Source: Streptomyces sp. NBC_01788
GTDB lineage: Bacteria > Actinomycetota > Actinomycetes > Streptomycetales > Streptomycetaceae
DNA: 64,000 bases
NCBI RefSeq assembly: GCF_035917575.1
Contig: NZ_CP109090.1
Span: forward strand, 1,426,001 to 1,490,000
Direction: 5' to 3'
Made by a program: the position numbers and the translations under genes. Position 1 is the stretch's first letter; the number at the start of each line of letters is the position of its first letter. Shown here in pieces: positions 1 through 7,988 of the stretch. Under the pieces are notes generated by a model. It did no database searches. It was given only the letters and a program-made list of their open reading frames with translations, and was not told where the DNA came from.

Positions 1-359
1 TGGCGCACCTCCAACGGCGCGATCCACGCCTCCGGCAGGAGGTCCGCACGCAGCAGTCGGCCTAGCGTGGCTGCGTCGACTTTGTCGTTCTTGAGCCTGG
101 CGGAGGCGATGGCCTTGCATTGCAGCGGATGCACCAGATGCGGCTGGTAGCCGTAGTCCTCCAGCAGTTCCACCAGCCAGCCCCAGCCATAAGCGGCCTC
201 GAACGCGACCGGAGTACCGATCGGCAGGTCCCCGATTACGCCCAGGACCGGCCCGACCCCGTTGGGCACGTTCCGATTGATCCGGACGGTGCCGTCCTGG
301 TCGAGGACCGCGATCTGCGAACGCTTGCGGTGCACATCGATACCGACGTAGACAGACAT
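1..359 (-). CDS. IS110-family transposase, N-terminal part (runs off left edge)
   Basis: Reading the minus strand from the ATG at 359 gives an open frame to the window edge, about 119 residues. It starts MSVYVGIDVHRKRSQIAVLD, the RuvC-like DEDD first block of IS110 transposases with its first acidic residue at D8. FEAAYGWGWLVELL and LKNDKVDAATLGRLLRADLL follow, the usual second and third acidic blocks. The C-terminal serine-containing Tnp_20 domain lies outside the window, so intactness cannot be judged. IS110 enzymes are RNA-guided recombinases that use a bridge RNA from the same element; the non-coding leader upstream (360 onward) is the expected place for it in the IS110 subgroup. Family assignment is firm. 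Confidence 0.9.
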   Translation of the reverse strand, partial: MSVYVGIDVHRKRSQIAVLDQDGTVRINRNVPNGVGPVLGVIGDLPIGTPVAFEAAYGWGWLVELLEDYGYQPHLVHPLQCKAIASARLKNDKVDAATLGRLLRADLLPEAWIAPLEVR

Positions 360-640
360 TGAGGGCCTCCTTCCCGAGCCCGTCGATACCCGGGACGATA
401 GGCATCGCCCGGCTGAGCACGGAAGGGGGCCCGGCCCTCATAGGGTCAGGTCAGCAGGCGCGACACTCATGTACCACCAGCAGACGAAGAACCTGCTGCG
501 CACTTCGCTCAGGTACCGAAACATGGCCGAAGCACAAGCGGCGAGTCATGCCGGTACAGCACGAGCCTCAGTACAGGTCGTGCTGCACCGGCAACCTCAT
601 AGAGCCGGCTGCCCCGGGGCCGACGGGGCAGCGCCTGTGG
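360..640 (-). ncRNA. Candidate IS110 bridge RNA / structured left-end leader
   Basis: This is the non-coding stretch directly upstream of the IS110 transposase. Two strong hairpins are visible. One has arms 550-564 and 578-592: 6 bp, one mismatch, 8 bp, and a 13-nt loop. The other has arms 608-615 and 625-632: 8 bp and a 9-nt loop. Known IS110 bridge RNAs are about 180-nt transcripts from this position with successive stem-loops. The exact left end of the element and the RNA ends cannot be fixed here. Position and structure are seen; the bridge-RNA role is inferred. From 640 to 853 I see nothing else recognisable. Confidence 0.4.
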
Positions 641-853
641 CGGCGGGCATGCCATTCCCGAGCTAGCCGCCGTCCACTACTTGTCGCAAACATGACTGAC
701 GGCGTGTCAGTAAAGTCAGCAAAGAGTCAGCATGAGCCCGATCAAACGCGGTTACAGATGACTACAGATGCACGTGGGCCAACTCCCGGGATCATGGTCT
801 TGACCTGGCAAAACCCCGGTTTTAAGCGGACCTGGTAGAGTGAAGGGCGAGCC

Positions 854-1576
854 GTGTTCTACTACCTGCTCAAATACGTTCTGCTGGGACCACTGCTCAG
901 ACTGGTCTTCCGGCCCCGTATCGAAGGGCTGGAGCACGTGCCGGCCTCGGGGGCGGCCATCGTCGCGGGCAACCATCTCTCCTTCTCGGACCACTTCGTG
1001 ATGCCCGCGATCCTCAAACGGCGGATCACCTTCCTGGCCAAGGCCGAGTACTTCACCGGTCCCGGCATCAAGGGCCGGCTCACCGCGGCCTTCTTCCGCA
1101 GCGCGGGCCAGATCCCGGTCGACCGGTCCGGCAAGGAGGCCGGGCAGGCCGCGATCCGGGAGGGGCTCGGGGTGCTGCGCAAGGGCGAGCTGCTCGGCAT
1201 CTACCCGGAGGGCACCCGGTCGCACGACGGCCGCCTGTACAAGGGCAAGGTCGGCGTCGCGGTCATGGCGCTCAGGGCCGGCGTGCCGGTCGTGCCGTGC
1301 GCGATGATCGGCACGTTCGAGGCACAGCCGCCCGGGAAGACCGTCCCGCGGCCGCACCCGATCGTGATCCGCTTCGGCAAGCCGCTGGACTTCTCCCGCT
1401 ACGCGGGCATGGAGAACGAGAAGGCGATCCTGCGCGCCGCCACCGACGAGATCATGTACGCCATCCTGACGCTGTCCGAGCAGGAGTACGTCGACCAGTA
1501 CGCGGCCGTCGCCAAGGCGGAGCAGTCCGAGGCGAAGGGCGACAGGCGCAGGTTCCCGCGGGCACCGCTCGGTTGA
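854..1576 (+). CDS. 1-acylglycerol-3-phosphate acyltransferase (PlsC family)
   Basis: This 240-residue membrane-associated acyltransferase should transfer a fatty acyl chain to lysophosphatidate or a related acceptor in phospholipid synthesis. The family blocks are present: the catalytic H41-x4-D46 motif (NHLSFSD, 40-46), a substrate block FFRSAGQIPVDR (80-91), and YPEGTRS (117-123), the phosphate-binding EGTR motif. The N-terminal FYYLLKYVLLGPLLRLVF is a hydrophobic anchor. The GTG start at 854 follows GAAGG by 8 nt. The C-terminus is basic and has no extra domain. Acceptor specificity cannot be told from sequence. A bidirectional hairpin follows the stop. Confidence 0.9.
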   Translation: MFYYLLKYVLLGPLLRLVFRPRIEGLEHVPASGAAIVAGNHLSFSDHFVMPAILKRRITFLAKAEYFTGPGIKGRLTAAFFRSAGQIPVDRSGKEAGQAAIREGLGVLRKGELLGIYPEGTRSHDGRLYKGKVGVAVMALRAGVPVVPCAMIGTFEAQPPGKTVPRPHPIVIRFGKPLDFSRYAGMENEKAILRAATDEIMYAILTLSEQEYVDQYAAVAKAEQSEAKGDRRRFPRAPLG

Positions 1577-1602
1577 CGCCGCCGGGCGCGCCGGACACGA
1601 GA

Positions 1603-1633
1603 GAGGGGCGGCCGGGCATCCCGGCCGCCCCTC
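1603..1633. terminator. Bidirectional hairpin terminator
   Basis: A perfect 13-bp stem (1603-1615 with 1621-1633, all but one pair G-C) and a 5-nt loop lie between the convergent acyltransferase and peptidase genes. There is no U-tract, as is common in Streptomyces. Confidence 0.75.
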
Positions 1634-1651
1634 GTCACCCGAGGCCGATCG

Positions 1652-3250
1652 CTACGCCTTCGGCGTGGCGTGCGGCGCGCAGGTCACGTCCGCCGAGTCG
1701 GTCTTCCCGGTGAGCAGGTAGGTGTCCACCCGGTCGTTGATGCACGGGTTGGCCAGGCCGGTGACTCCGTGGGAGCCCGCGTCCTTCTCGGTGATCAGAC
1801 GGGAGCCCTTGAACCGCTTGTGCAGCTCGACGGCGCCCGCGTACGGCGTGGCGGCGTCCCGCGTGGACTGCACGATGAGCACCTCGGGCAGACCCTTGCC
1901 GGTCTTGACGTCCACCGGGTTCTGCTGCTTGACCGGCCACGTGGCGCACGGCAGGTTCATCCACGCGTTGGCCCACGTCATGAACGGGGCGGTCTTGTGG
2001 AGCCGCGTGTTGTCCCGGTCCCACGTCTTCCAGTTGGTGGGCCACTTGGCGTCGGTGCACTCCACCGCGGTGTAGACGGCGTTGCCGTTCTCCGAGGAGA
2101 TGTTGCCCGCGATGTCGGACATGTCCGGGGCGGCGGCGTCGACCAGCGCCTGGGTGTCGCCGGCGACGTACTTGCTGAACACCTTCGCCGCCGGCGCCCA
2201 CGACGAGTCGTAGTACGGCGCGCTCTGGAAGAAGGAGATCAGCTCGTTCGGGCCGACGACCCCGCCGATGGGGCTCTTCTTGGCGGTGGCGCGCAGCTTC
2301 AGCCACTGCTGCTGGACGGCGTCGCGGGTGGCGCCCAGGTGGTAGGTGGCGTCGTTCGCGGCGACCCAGTCCTGCCAGTCCTTCCAGCGGCCCTCGAAGG
2401 CGACGTCCTGGTTCAGGTTGGCCTGGTACCAGACGTTCTCGCGGGCCGGGTTGACGACGCTGTCGACGACCATCCGGCGCACATGGCCCGGGAACATCGT
2501 GCCGTAGACGGCGCCGAGGTAGGTGCCGTAGGAGACGCCGAGGAAGTTGAGCTTCTGCTCGCCGAGCGCGGCGCGGATGACGTCCAGGTCGCGGACGGTG
2601 TTCGGCGTGGTCATCTGCTGGAGCATGGCGCGGCCGGTGCGCTGGAGGCAGCCCTGCGCGTACTCGCGGGCCAGCTTGCGCTGGATGCTCTTGTCGGCCT
2701 CGGAGTCCGGCACCGGGTCCAGCTTGGACCCCTCGGCGAACTTCTGCGGGTCAGCGCAGGAGATGGGCGCCGAGTGGCCGACACCGCGCGGGTCGAAGCC
2801 GACGAAGTCGTAGGCCTTCGCCACGTTGGCCCAGATGGCGTTCTTGTTGGTGACCCGGGTCGGGAAGCGCAGGCCCGAACCGCCGGGGCCGCCCGGGTTG
2901 TAGAGGAGGGCGCCCTGGCGCTCCTCCTTGGTGCCGGTGTTGCCGATGCGGTCGACGGCCAGCTTGATCTGCTTGCCGTAGGGGTCGGCGTAGTCGATCG
3001 GCACCGAGACGTAACCGCACTGGATGGGCTTGGCCAGCCCCCAGTCGGCGGGGCAGTCCTGCCAGTCGATGCCGGCCTTCGCGGCACGCTCCGCGGCGAT
3101 CGCCGCGCCGCGGGTCTCGCGGTCCTGCCCCTGGCCGTTGTTCGCGCCGGCCGCGGGCGTCGCCACCGCGCCGGCTATCAGGGTCGCCGTGACCAGCGCA
3201 CCGGCCGAACCGAGCGCCAGCACTCGGTTCCTGGGTCTCATGTCCCTCAA
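1652..3250 (-). CDS. tap: Secreted tripeptidyl aminopeptidase (alpha/beta hydrolase, S33 type)
   Basis: This 532-residue exported serine peptidase should remove tripeptides from the N-termini of extracellular proteins. Residues 1-36 form a signal peptide: a basic start, a hydrophobic core, then Ala-rich cleavage sites. The alpha/beta hydrolase fold shows the oxyanion block LYNPGGPGGSG (116-126) and the nucleophile elbow GVSYGTYLG with Ser240. A C-terminal TAP-like domain carries the acid (QSTRDAATPY) and His (GSHGV) of the triad. The best-placed Shine-Dalgarno, GGAGG, sits 6 nt before a TTG at 3250; an ATG three codons later has poorer spacing, so TTG is preferred. Length and architecture match the Streptomyces Tap/SlpD group. 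Confidence 0.88.
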   Translation of the reverse strand: MRDMRPRNRVLALGSAGALVTATLIAGAVATPAAGANNGQGQDRETRGAAIAAERAAKAGIDWQDCPADWGLAKPIQCGYVSVPIDYADPYGKQIKLAVDRIGNTGTKEERQGALLYNPGGPGGSGLRFPTRVTNKNAIWANVAKAYDFVGFDPRGVGHSAPISCADPQKFAEGSKLDPVPDSEADKSIQRKLAREYAQGCLQRTGRAMLQQMTTPNTVRDLDVIRAALGEQKLNFLGVSYGTYLGAVYGTMFPGHVRRMVVDSVVNPARENVWYQANLNQDVAFEGRWKDWQDWVAANDATYHLGATRDAVQQQWLKLRATAKKSPIGGVVGPNELISFFQSAPYYDSSWAPAAKVFSKYVAGDTQALVDAAAPDMSDIAGNISSENGNAVYTAVECTDAKWPTNWKTWDRDNTRLHKTAPFMTWANAWMNLPCATWPVKQQNPVDVKTGKGLPEVLIVQSTRDAATPYAGAVELHKRFKGSRLITEKDAGSHGVTGLANPCINDRVDTYLLTGKTDSADVTCAPHATPKA

Positions 3251-4114
3251 GGGGGACCTCCCCGTACGTCGTTGCGAATTCGGTACGGGGATCTTTGCGG
3301 CTGTGAGGTCCCTGAGAACAGGGGTCGTTGACCTTCTTTGCCAATCCGATAAGCGGCGCGACGTGTCCCGCTGAGCGGAACCCCGAGGGTCCCGGCGTCG
3401 CCCGGAAGACCGGCGGCGGTCCGCACGGGGGGCGGGAGGCTCGGGGGTGGTCCGCGTGGCGGGCGCGGGCCGGGCCGGCGCGGCGGTCGGCGTCGGGGGC
3501 TCCAGGAGTCATGAAATATAGGCTGCTTGACCAGATCGTCCCGAATTGCCGCTTAACGCGTGCCACGCCGGACGTGGGACGAGCCGCCGACCCCCGGCCC
3601 GCGCCGAGGCGGAGCTGATCGGCCGTTACCCGGAGGCGACCGGCGGGCTGGACCGCGCCGACCCGGGTCGGCCCTGGGGCACCCACCGGGCCCCGCGGGC
3701 CCTACGGGTCCCGGACGGCGAGCCGCGCACCATCCCCTTCACCGCGCCGCCAAACTGCGGAAGTTGACGTCATCCACCACCGGGGGCGCGACGGGCGCAG
3801 GAGGCGGCGCGCCGCGACACGCGGCGCGGAATGTCCCCGAATGACCGACCGCCTTTCGGTGTAGGTTCGGCTCCCTTTCCGGGACCGCCACAGTTGCGCA
3901 ACACGCCTCCCCGAACGGCGGAACAAGGCGCTCCGGTGCTGGTCCGGGGGTCGTCGGGTGAGGGGGCATCCGTTCGATCGCGAAGGTGTCCACCCGAAAG
4001 GGCGCGTGGTGAGTAACAACACAAACACTCGCTTCCATTGGGATTTTCGGACATCCGTGGGTGAAGATCCCTGTCTGACGACAAGCCCCCGCCACAACGG
4101 CGGGGCGGTCCGGG
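3251..4114. other. Long intergenic region without convincing gene
   Basis: These 864 bp separate the divergent tap and NlpC/P60 genes. Short open frames exist on both strands, but none has a start with a ribosome site or recognisable family residues. A frame at about 3600-3767 looks weakly protein-like and could be a decayed gene end. A 7-bp stem (4087-4093 with 4099-4105) precedes the riboswitch. Promoters for both flanking genes must lie here, but I cannot place them confidently. Confidence 0.5.
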
Positions 4115-4315
4115 CGGACGCCGAGTCCTGCCGCCGCCCGGATGACCGGTCGACAGGAGTGGATCGGCAGGAGTGGAGGACCCAAGCACGACGGGTCGCC
4201 GGAACGGTCACACCATGGCCGGCCCGAGCAGCCCTTGGGGTGAAGCCGCGGCAACGCGGCCGGGCAACTTCGCCAGCCCGAATCCGACAGGTCATCCTTC
4301 ACAGGCGGCTGACGA
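4115..4315 (+). promoter_or_regulatory. Cyclic di-AMP riboswitch (ydaO-yuaA type)
   Basis: The leader of the hydrolase gene carries the conserved blocks of the ydaO/yuaA RNA in order: GGAGTGGAGGACCCAA (about 4169-4184), GGGGTGAAGCCGCGG (about 4236-4250), CAGCCCGAATCCGACAGG (about 4274-4291), and the closing CGGCTGACGAAGG (about 4306-4318). This class binds c-di-AMP and in actinobacteria typically switches off genes for wall-remodelling enzymes. It sits immediately upstream of an NlpC/P60 peptidase, the expected arrangement. The blocks are seen; ligand and OFF behaviour follow from the family. Outer boundaries are approximate. Confidence 0.88.
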
Positions 4316-4325
4316 AGGGTTGCGC

Positions 4326-4799
4326 ATGACTGCGCTCAATCGTGTCCCGTCGCTGATGGCCCGGGCCGGCACGGCCTCGGCCCTGACCCTGGCCGCCGTG
4401 GGCGGCTCGATCGTGGTGCCGGGTGTGGCCTCCGAGGCCTCGGCCGTGACGATGGCGTCCCAGGCGCTGAAGATCGCGGCGTCCAAGAAGGGGTCGCCCT
4501 ACCAGTGGGGCGCCACGGGGCCGGGAAGGTTCGACTGCTCCGGGCTCACGCTGTACTCGTTCAAGAGGGCGGGCAAGAAGCTGCCCCGCACAGCCGAGCA
4601 GCAGTACAACAAGAGCCGGCACATCTCGGCGGGCAGCCGCCGGGCCGGGGACCTGGTGTTCTTCCACTCGGGCTCGTACGTGTACCACGTCGGCATCTAC
4701 GCCGGCGCGGGCAAGATCTGGCACGCCCCGAAGACCGGGGACGTGGTGAAGCTGCAGAAGATCTGGACGAAGAGCGTCTGGTACGGCCGGGTCAGCTGA
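4326..4799 (+). CDS. Secreted NlpC/P60 cell-wall endopeptidase
   Basis: This 157-residue exported hydrolase is predicted to cut peptide bonds in peptidoglycan stems. Residues 1-41 form a signal peptide ending near SEASA. The rest is a bare NlpC/P60 domain with catalytic Cys71 (FDCSGL), His121 (YHVGIY) and His133 (WHAPKTG) as the polar residue. There is no binding domain, so it is the minimal form. The ATG at 4326 lies 7 nt after AAGG. Longer frames that start upstream would translate the riboswitch and are rejected. Expression should respond to c-di-AMP, linking it to osmotic, germination or sporulation signals. Confidence 0.93.
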   Translation: MTALNRVPSLMARAGTASALTLAAVGGSIVVPGVASEASAVTMASQALKIAASKKGSPYQWGATGPGRFDCSGLTLYSFKRAGKKLPRTAEQQYNKSRHISAGSRRAGDLVFFHSGSYVYHVGIYAGAGKIWHAPKTGDVVKLQKIWTKSVWYGRVS

Positions 4800-4852
4800 C
4801 CCGGCCGCCGTGCGGGGCGGTGGCGGCGCCGCGGCGTCGTCACCGCACGTTC

Positions 4853-5308
4853 CTACGCTTCCTGGCCCGTGGCCGTCACGGGTCGGGCGGGAGCCGTCCA
4901 CGGAAGTTCGATGCAGACCGTCTTGCCACCCTCCCGGGTCGGCCGCACGGTCAGCCTGCCGCCGCACTCGGCGGTGAGCCACCGGATGATCACCATGCCC
5001 CGGCCGTTGTCCTGCTGGACAGCGGCCGGCAGTCGTTTCGGGAACCGGGGGTGGCTGTCGGTGACCCCGATGCACAACCGTTCGTCACGCACGAGGACGA
5101 GGTCCACCGTGAAGGTGGGTGACTGCCCCAAAGTGTGCTGTACGGCGTTGGTGGCGAGTTCGGAGACGATGAGCCGCACCGTCTCGGCGGTGTCCGTGGC
5201 CGGCGGCAGGCCCCACTCCGCGAGCGTGCCGGCCACATAGGCACGGGCCGCGCAGACCGAGGCGGGATCGCTCGGCAGAGTGACGGATGCTTCCAGATGG
5301 TCTGCCAT
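4853..5308 (-). CDS. ATP-binding regulatory protein (HATPase_c, RsbW-like)
   Basis: This 151-residue GHKL-fold protein resembles the anti-sigma-factor kinases that are abundant in Streptomyces. It shows an N-box (IVSELATNAVQHT), a G1 block (IGVTDSHP), and a G2 block (NGRGMVIIRWLT); the remainder is a single kinase-like domain. The ATG at 5308 begins MADHLEASVTLP and is preferred over frames that extend to 5443, because the family starts here. It is divergent from the XRE-DUF5753 gene, the layout of abaA/whiJ-type developmental loci, so it likely works with that regulator. The partner sigma or anti-sigma is unknown. Confidence 0.85.
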   Translation of the reverse strand: MADHLEASVTLPSDPASVCAARAYVAGTLAEWGLPPATDTAETVRLIVSELATNAVQHTLGQSPTFTVDLVLVRDERLCIGVTDSHPRFPKRLPAAVQQDNGRGMVIIRWLTAECGGRLTVRPTREGGKTVCIELPWTAPARPVTATGQEA

Positions 5309-5535
5309 GGCGACGTCGTCCCTTTCCCACGGGAGCGGAGTCCGACACTGAGCGGATGGTTCGAGTACGGTCCCGGACTGGTGCTTCGCCGTCAGACTGC
5401 CATCAGTGCTCCGCTCTCGGTGGCGATCCACCGGGATATGCATATATCTGTCGCTCGATGCGGTGAACTCTGCGACGGAAGACCGTATGTGAAGCGGGTC
5501 GCGTGGAGCGTTCAGAGGGAGCGAGGGAGTAACCC

Positions 5536-6420
5536 ATGCAGCACGGTCCCGCGGTGCGCCGCCGGAAACTGGGCGCCGAACTGCGCGCGCTGCGCACCGG
5601 CGCGGGCCTCACCAGTGGTGAGGCGGCCCGCCTGGTCGGCTGGCACCAGTCGAAGGTCAGCCGGATCGAAACCGGTACCAGTGGGGTGAAACCGGCCGAT
5701 GTGCGCTCGCTCCTGGACGCGTACGCGGTCCACGACTCCCAGCTCCGCGAGTTGCTCCTGGTCCTCGCGGGACTGGACGACGGCGACGGCCGGCACCACT
5801 GGTGGCACGCCTATCGCGGGGTGCTGCCCCCGACCTACCGGGACTTCATCAGCCTGGAGTCGCAGGCGAGCGGGATGCGCACCCTGGAGACCTCGGTCGT
5901 CCCCGGACTGCTGCAGACCCCCGAGTACGCCCGCGCGGTCACCCGGGCCGCCGTGGACGGGCTCGACGAGGACCGGCTGGACGCGCTGGTGGAGGTGCGG
6001 CTGGCCCGCCAGGACGTGCTGCGCGCGCGACCGCCGCTGGAGCTGGACGCGGTGCTTGACGAGGCGGTGCTGCGCCGCGAGGTGGGCGGTCCGGAGATCA
6101 TGCGGCGGCAGCTGGAGCGGCTGACGGAGGCGGCCCGGCTGCCCCAGGTACGGCTCCAGGTGCTGCCGTTCGCCGCCGGCGCGCACATCGGCATCACCGG
6201 GCCTTTCGTAATCTTCTCGTTTTCGAACACCTCTGATCTGAACGTGGTGGTTCTCGACCACCTGACGAGTAGCTTCCATCTCGAGCGGAAAGAAGACCTA
6301 GAGGCCTACACGGAGGCCTTCGACACCCTGCGGATCCACGCCCTCTCGCCCGAGGACTCGTTGGACTTCATCGCCGGGATACGCCAGGACCCTGACGGCG
6401 CACCACCGCGTACCGCCTGA
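5536..6420 (+). CDS. XRE-type regulator with DUF5753 (Scr1/WhiJ family)
   Basis: This 294-residue DNA-binding protein has an N-terminal helix-turn-helix (about 8-62: LGAELRALRTGAGLTSGEAA, then GWHQSKVSRIETG) and a DUF5753 domain (about 85-270) containing the signatures LETSVVPGLLQTPEYARA and LQVLPFAAGAH. Proteins of this type pair with small DUF397 partners and control development and antibiotic production in Streptomyces. A gap of only 9 bp separates it from the DUF397 gene downstream, so they are probably co-transcribed. The ATG at 5536 follows GAGGGAGCGAGGGAG. The operator is not identified. Confidence 0.92.
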   Translation: MQHGPAVRRRKLGAELRALRTGAGLTSGEAARLVGWHQSKVSRIETGTSGVKPADVRSLLDAYAVHDSQLRELLLVLAGLDDGDGRHHWWHAYRGVLPPTYRDFISLESQASGMRTLETSVVPGLLQTPEYARAVTRAAVDGLDEDRLDALVEVRLARQDVLRARPPLELDAVLDEAVLRREVGGPEIMRRQLERLTEAARLPQVRLQVLPFAAGAHIGITGPFVIFSFSNTSDLNVVVLDHLTSSFHLERKEDLEAYTEAFDTLRIHALSPEDSLDFIAGIRQDPDGAPPRTA

Positions 6421-6429
6421 GGAGGCACC

Positions 6430-6660
6430 ATGTCCGCTCTGCCTCGGCACGTATCTTCCAGCATCGATCTGCACGGCGTGCGCTGGCTGCGCAGCAGCTA
6501 CAGCACGGGAGCCAACAACTGCGTCGAGACGGCCCGGCCCGCCACGGGACCGTGGTCCGGGCTGCTCGCCGTACGCGACTCCAAGGCCCCGGCCGGGCCG
6601 GCGCTGCTCTTCTCCCCCGCGAGCTGGGCCCGCTTCACGGCCGCGGCGCACCGCGTCTGA
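6430..6660 (+). CDS. DUF397 small partner protein
   Basis: This 76-residue protein is a single DUF397 domain with the hallmark WLRSSYSTGANNCVE (21-35), AVRDSK and FSPASWARF blocks. It follows the XRE-DUF5753 gene with a preceding GAGG, so it forms a two-gene regulator/partner unit. Such pairs have been compared with toxin-antitoxin-like modules (Scr1/Scr2), but their role is regulatory in the studied cases. The biochemical function is unknown. Confidence 0.9.
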   Translation: MSALPRHVSSSIDLHGVRWLRSSYSTGANNCVETARPATGPWSGLLAVRDSKAPAGPALLFSPASWARFTAAAHRV

Positions 6661-6712
6661 CGCACCATCCGGTCACATCCGCCCACGGTGACGCGCGGCC
6701 GTGTACGCCGAC

Positions 6713-7840
6713 TCATGGTCGCGTCCCACCGATCACCCGTACAGCGCGTTCGATCTGCGCCCCGGAGAGGTCCGCGCGGGCGGTCAGCCTCAGCCGAGAG
6801 ATGCCGTCGGGCACGGAGGGAGGACGGAAGCAGCCCACGGCGAGGCCGGCCGCCCGGCAGTCGGCCGCCCAACGCACGGCCTGCTCCGGGGACGGCGCGC
6901 GCACCGAGACCACCGCGGCGTCCGGACGCACCGCTTCCAGACCCGCGGCGGTCAGGCGCGCGTGGAGTTCGGCCGCCACCGCTCGCGCGCGTGCCGCCCG
7001 CTCCGGTTCGCGGCGCAGCAGTCGCAGCGCCGCCAGGGCGGCTCCCGCGGCGGCGGGGGCGAGGCCGGTGTCGAAGATGAACGTCCGGGCCGCGTTGACG
7101 AGGTGGTCGATCACCCGTGCGGGCCCGAGGACGACTCCGCCCTGGCTGCCGAGCGACTTCGACAGCGTGGCCGTGACGACCACGTCGTCGGCGCCCGCCA
7201 CTCCGGCGGCGTGCGCGGCGCCGCGGCCGCCGGCGCCCAGGACGCCCAGCCCGTGGGCGTCGTCGGCGAGGAGTCCCGCGCCGCGCTCCCGGCACACCGC
7301 GGCGAGCTCGGCCAGCGGGGCCGCGTCGCCGTCGACCGAGAACACCGTGTCCGAGACGAGCACGGCCGGGCCCTCGTGAGTGCCGAGCGCCTTGCGCACG
7401 GCGTCCGGGTCGGCGTGCGCGACGACCTGTGTCGTGCCCCGGGCCAGCCGGCAGCCGTCGATGAGCGAGGCGTGGTTGCCCGCGTCGGAGACGACGAGTG
7501 AGCCGTGCGGCGCCAGCTCGGTGACCGCGGCCAGGTTCGCGGCGTATCCGGAGGAGAAGACCAGCGCCGCCTCGAAGCCGCAGAAACCGGACAGTTCGCG
7601 CTCCAGTTCGGCGTGCAGTTCGGTGGTGCCGGTGACGAGCCGGGAGCCGGTCGAGCCGCCGCCCCAGGTGCGTGCCGCGGCCGCGGCTCCCTCGGTCACC
7701 TCCGGGTGGCGGGCGAGCCCCAGGTAGTCGTTGCCCGCGAGGTCGAGCAGCGGCGAGTCGGCGGGGCGGGGCCGCAGGGTCCGTACGAGTCCGGCCCGGC
7801 GGCGTGCGTCCGCCTGCTCCTCGATCCAGCCGAACGCCAT
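6713..7840 (-). CDS. bioF: 8-amino-7-oxononanoate synthase
   Basis: This 375-residue PLP enzyme condenses pimeloyl-thioester with alanine, the first dedicated step of the biotin ring pathway. The alpha-oxoamine synthase signatures are present: GSTGSRLVTGTTELH (62-76), the DDAHGLGVLG block (193-202, D194 and H196 contacting PLP) and the Schiff-base Lys228 in TATLSKSLGSQGG. It is transcribed divergently from bioB across 148 bp, so the biotin genes form a split cluster with a shared control region. The ATG at 7840 has GGAGG just upstream. Length is near the family norm. Confidence 0.93.
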   Translation of the reverse strand: MAFGWIEEQADARRRAGLVRTLRPRPADSPLLDLAGNDYLGLARHPEVTEGAAAAARTWGGGSTGSRLVTGTTELHAELERELSGFCGFEAALVFSSGYAANLAAVTELAPHGSLVVSDAGNHASLIDGCRLARGTTQVVAHADPDAVRKALGTHEGPAVLVSDTVFSVDGDAAPLAELAAVCRERGAGLLADDAHGLGVLGAGGRGAAHAAGVAGADDVVVTATLSKSLGSQGGVVLGPARVIDHLVNAARTFIFDTGLAPAAAGAALAALRLLRREPERAARARAVAAELHARLTAAGLEAVRPDAAVVSVRAPSPEQAVRWAADCRAAGLAVGCFRPPSVPDGISRLRLTARADLSGAQIERAVRVIGGTRP

Positions 7841-7900
7841 GGGTCCTCCGGGGCATGTGTAGGCAGTGCACAGACCCTAGCGGCAAGGCCTGCCGCCCCT

Positions 7901-7920
7901 CATGTGGCCATACCCACATG
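7901..7920. promoter_or_regulatory. Candidate operator in the bioF-bioB divergent region
   Basis: A perfect 7-bp inverted repeat (CATGTGG at 7901-7907, CCACATG at 7914-7920) with a 6-nt spacer lies about midway between the two biotin starts. It is unlike BirA or corynebacterial BioQ operators. A role in biotin control is inferred from position only. Confidence 0.4.
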
Positions 7921-7988
7921 TCGATGTGCCCGTCGTTGTGCGGAGTCTCCTTGGCCGCGGACCGGGCCGTAGGACAGGATCAGCTCTC

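Noticed and set aside
4173..4325. Upstream extension of the NlpC/P60 gene to 4173
   Set aside because: It would translate the c-di-AMP riboswitch; the signal peptide begins at 4326.
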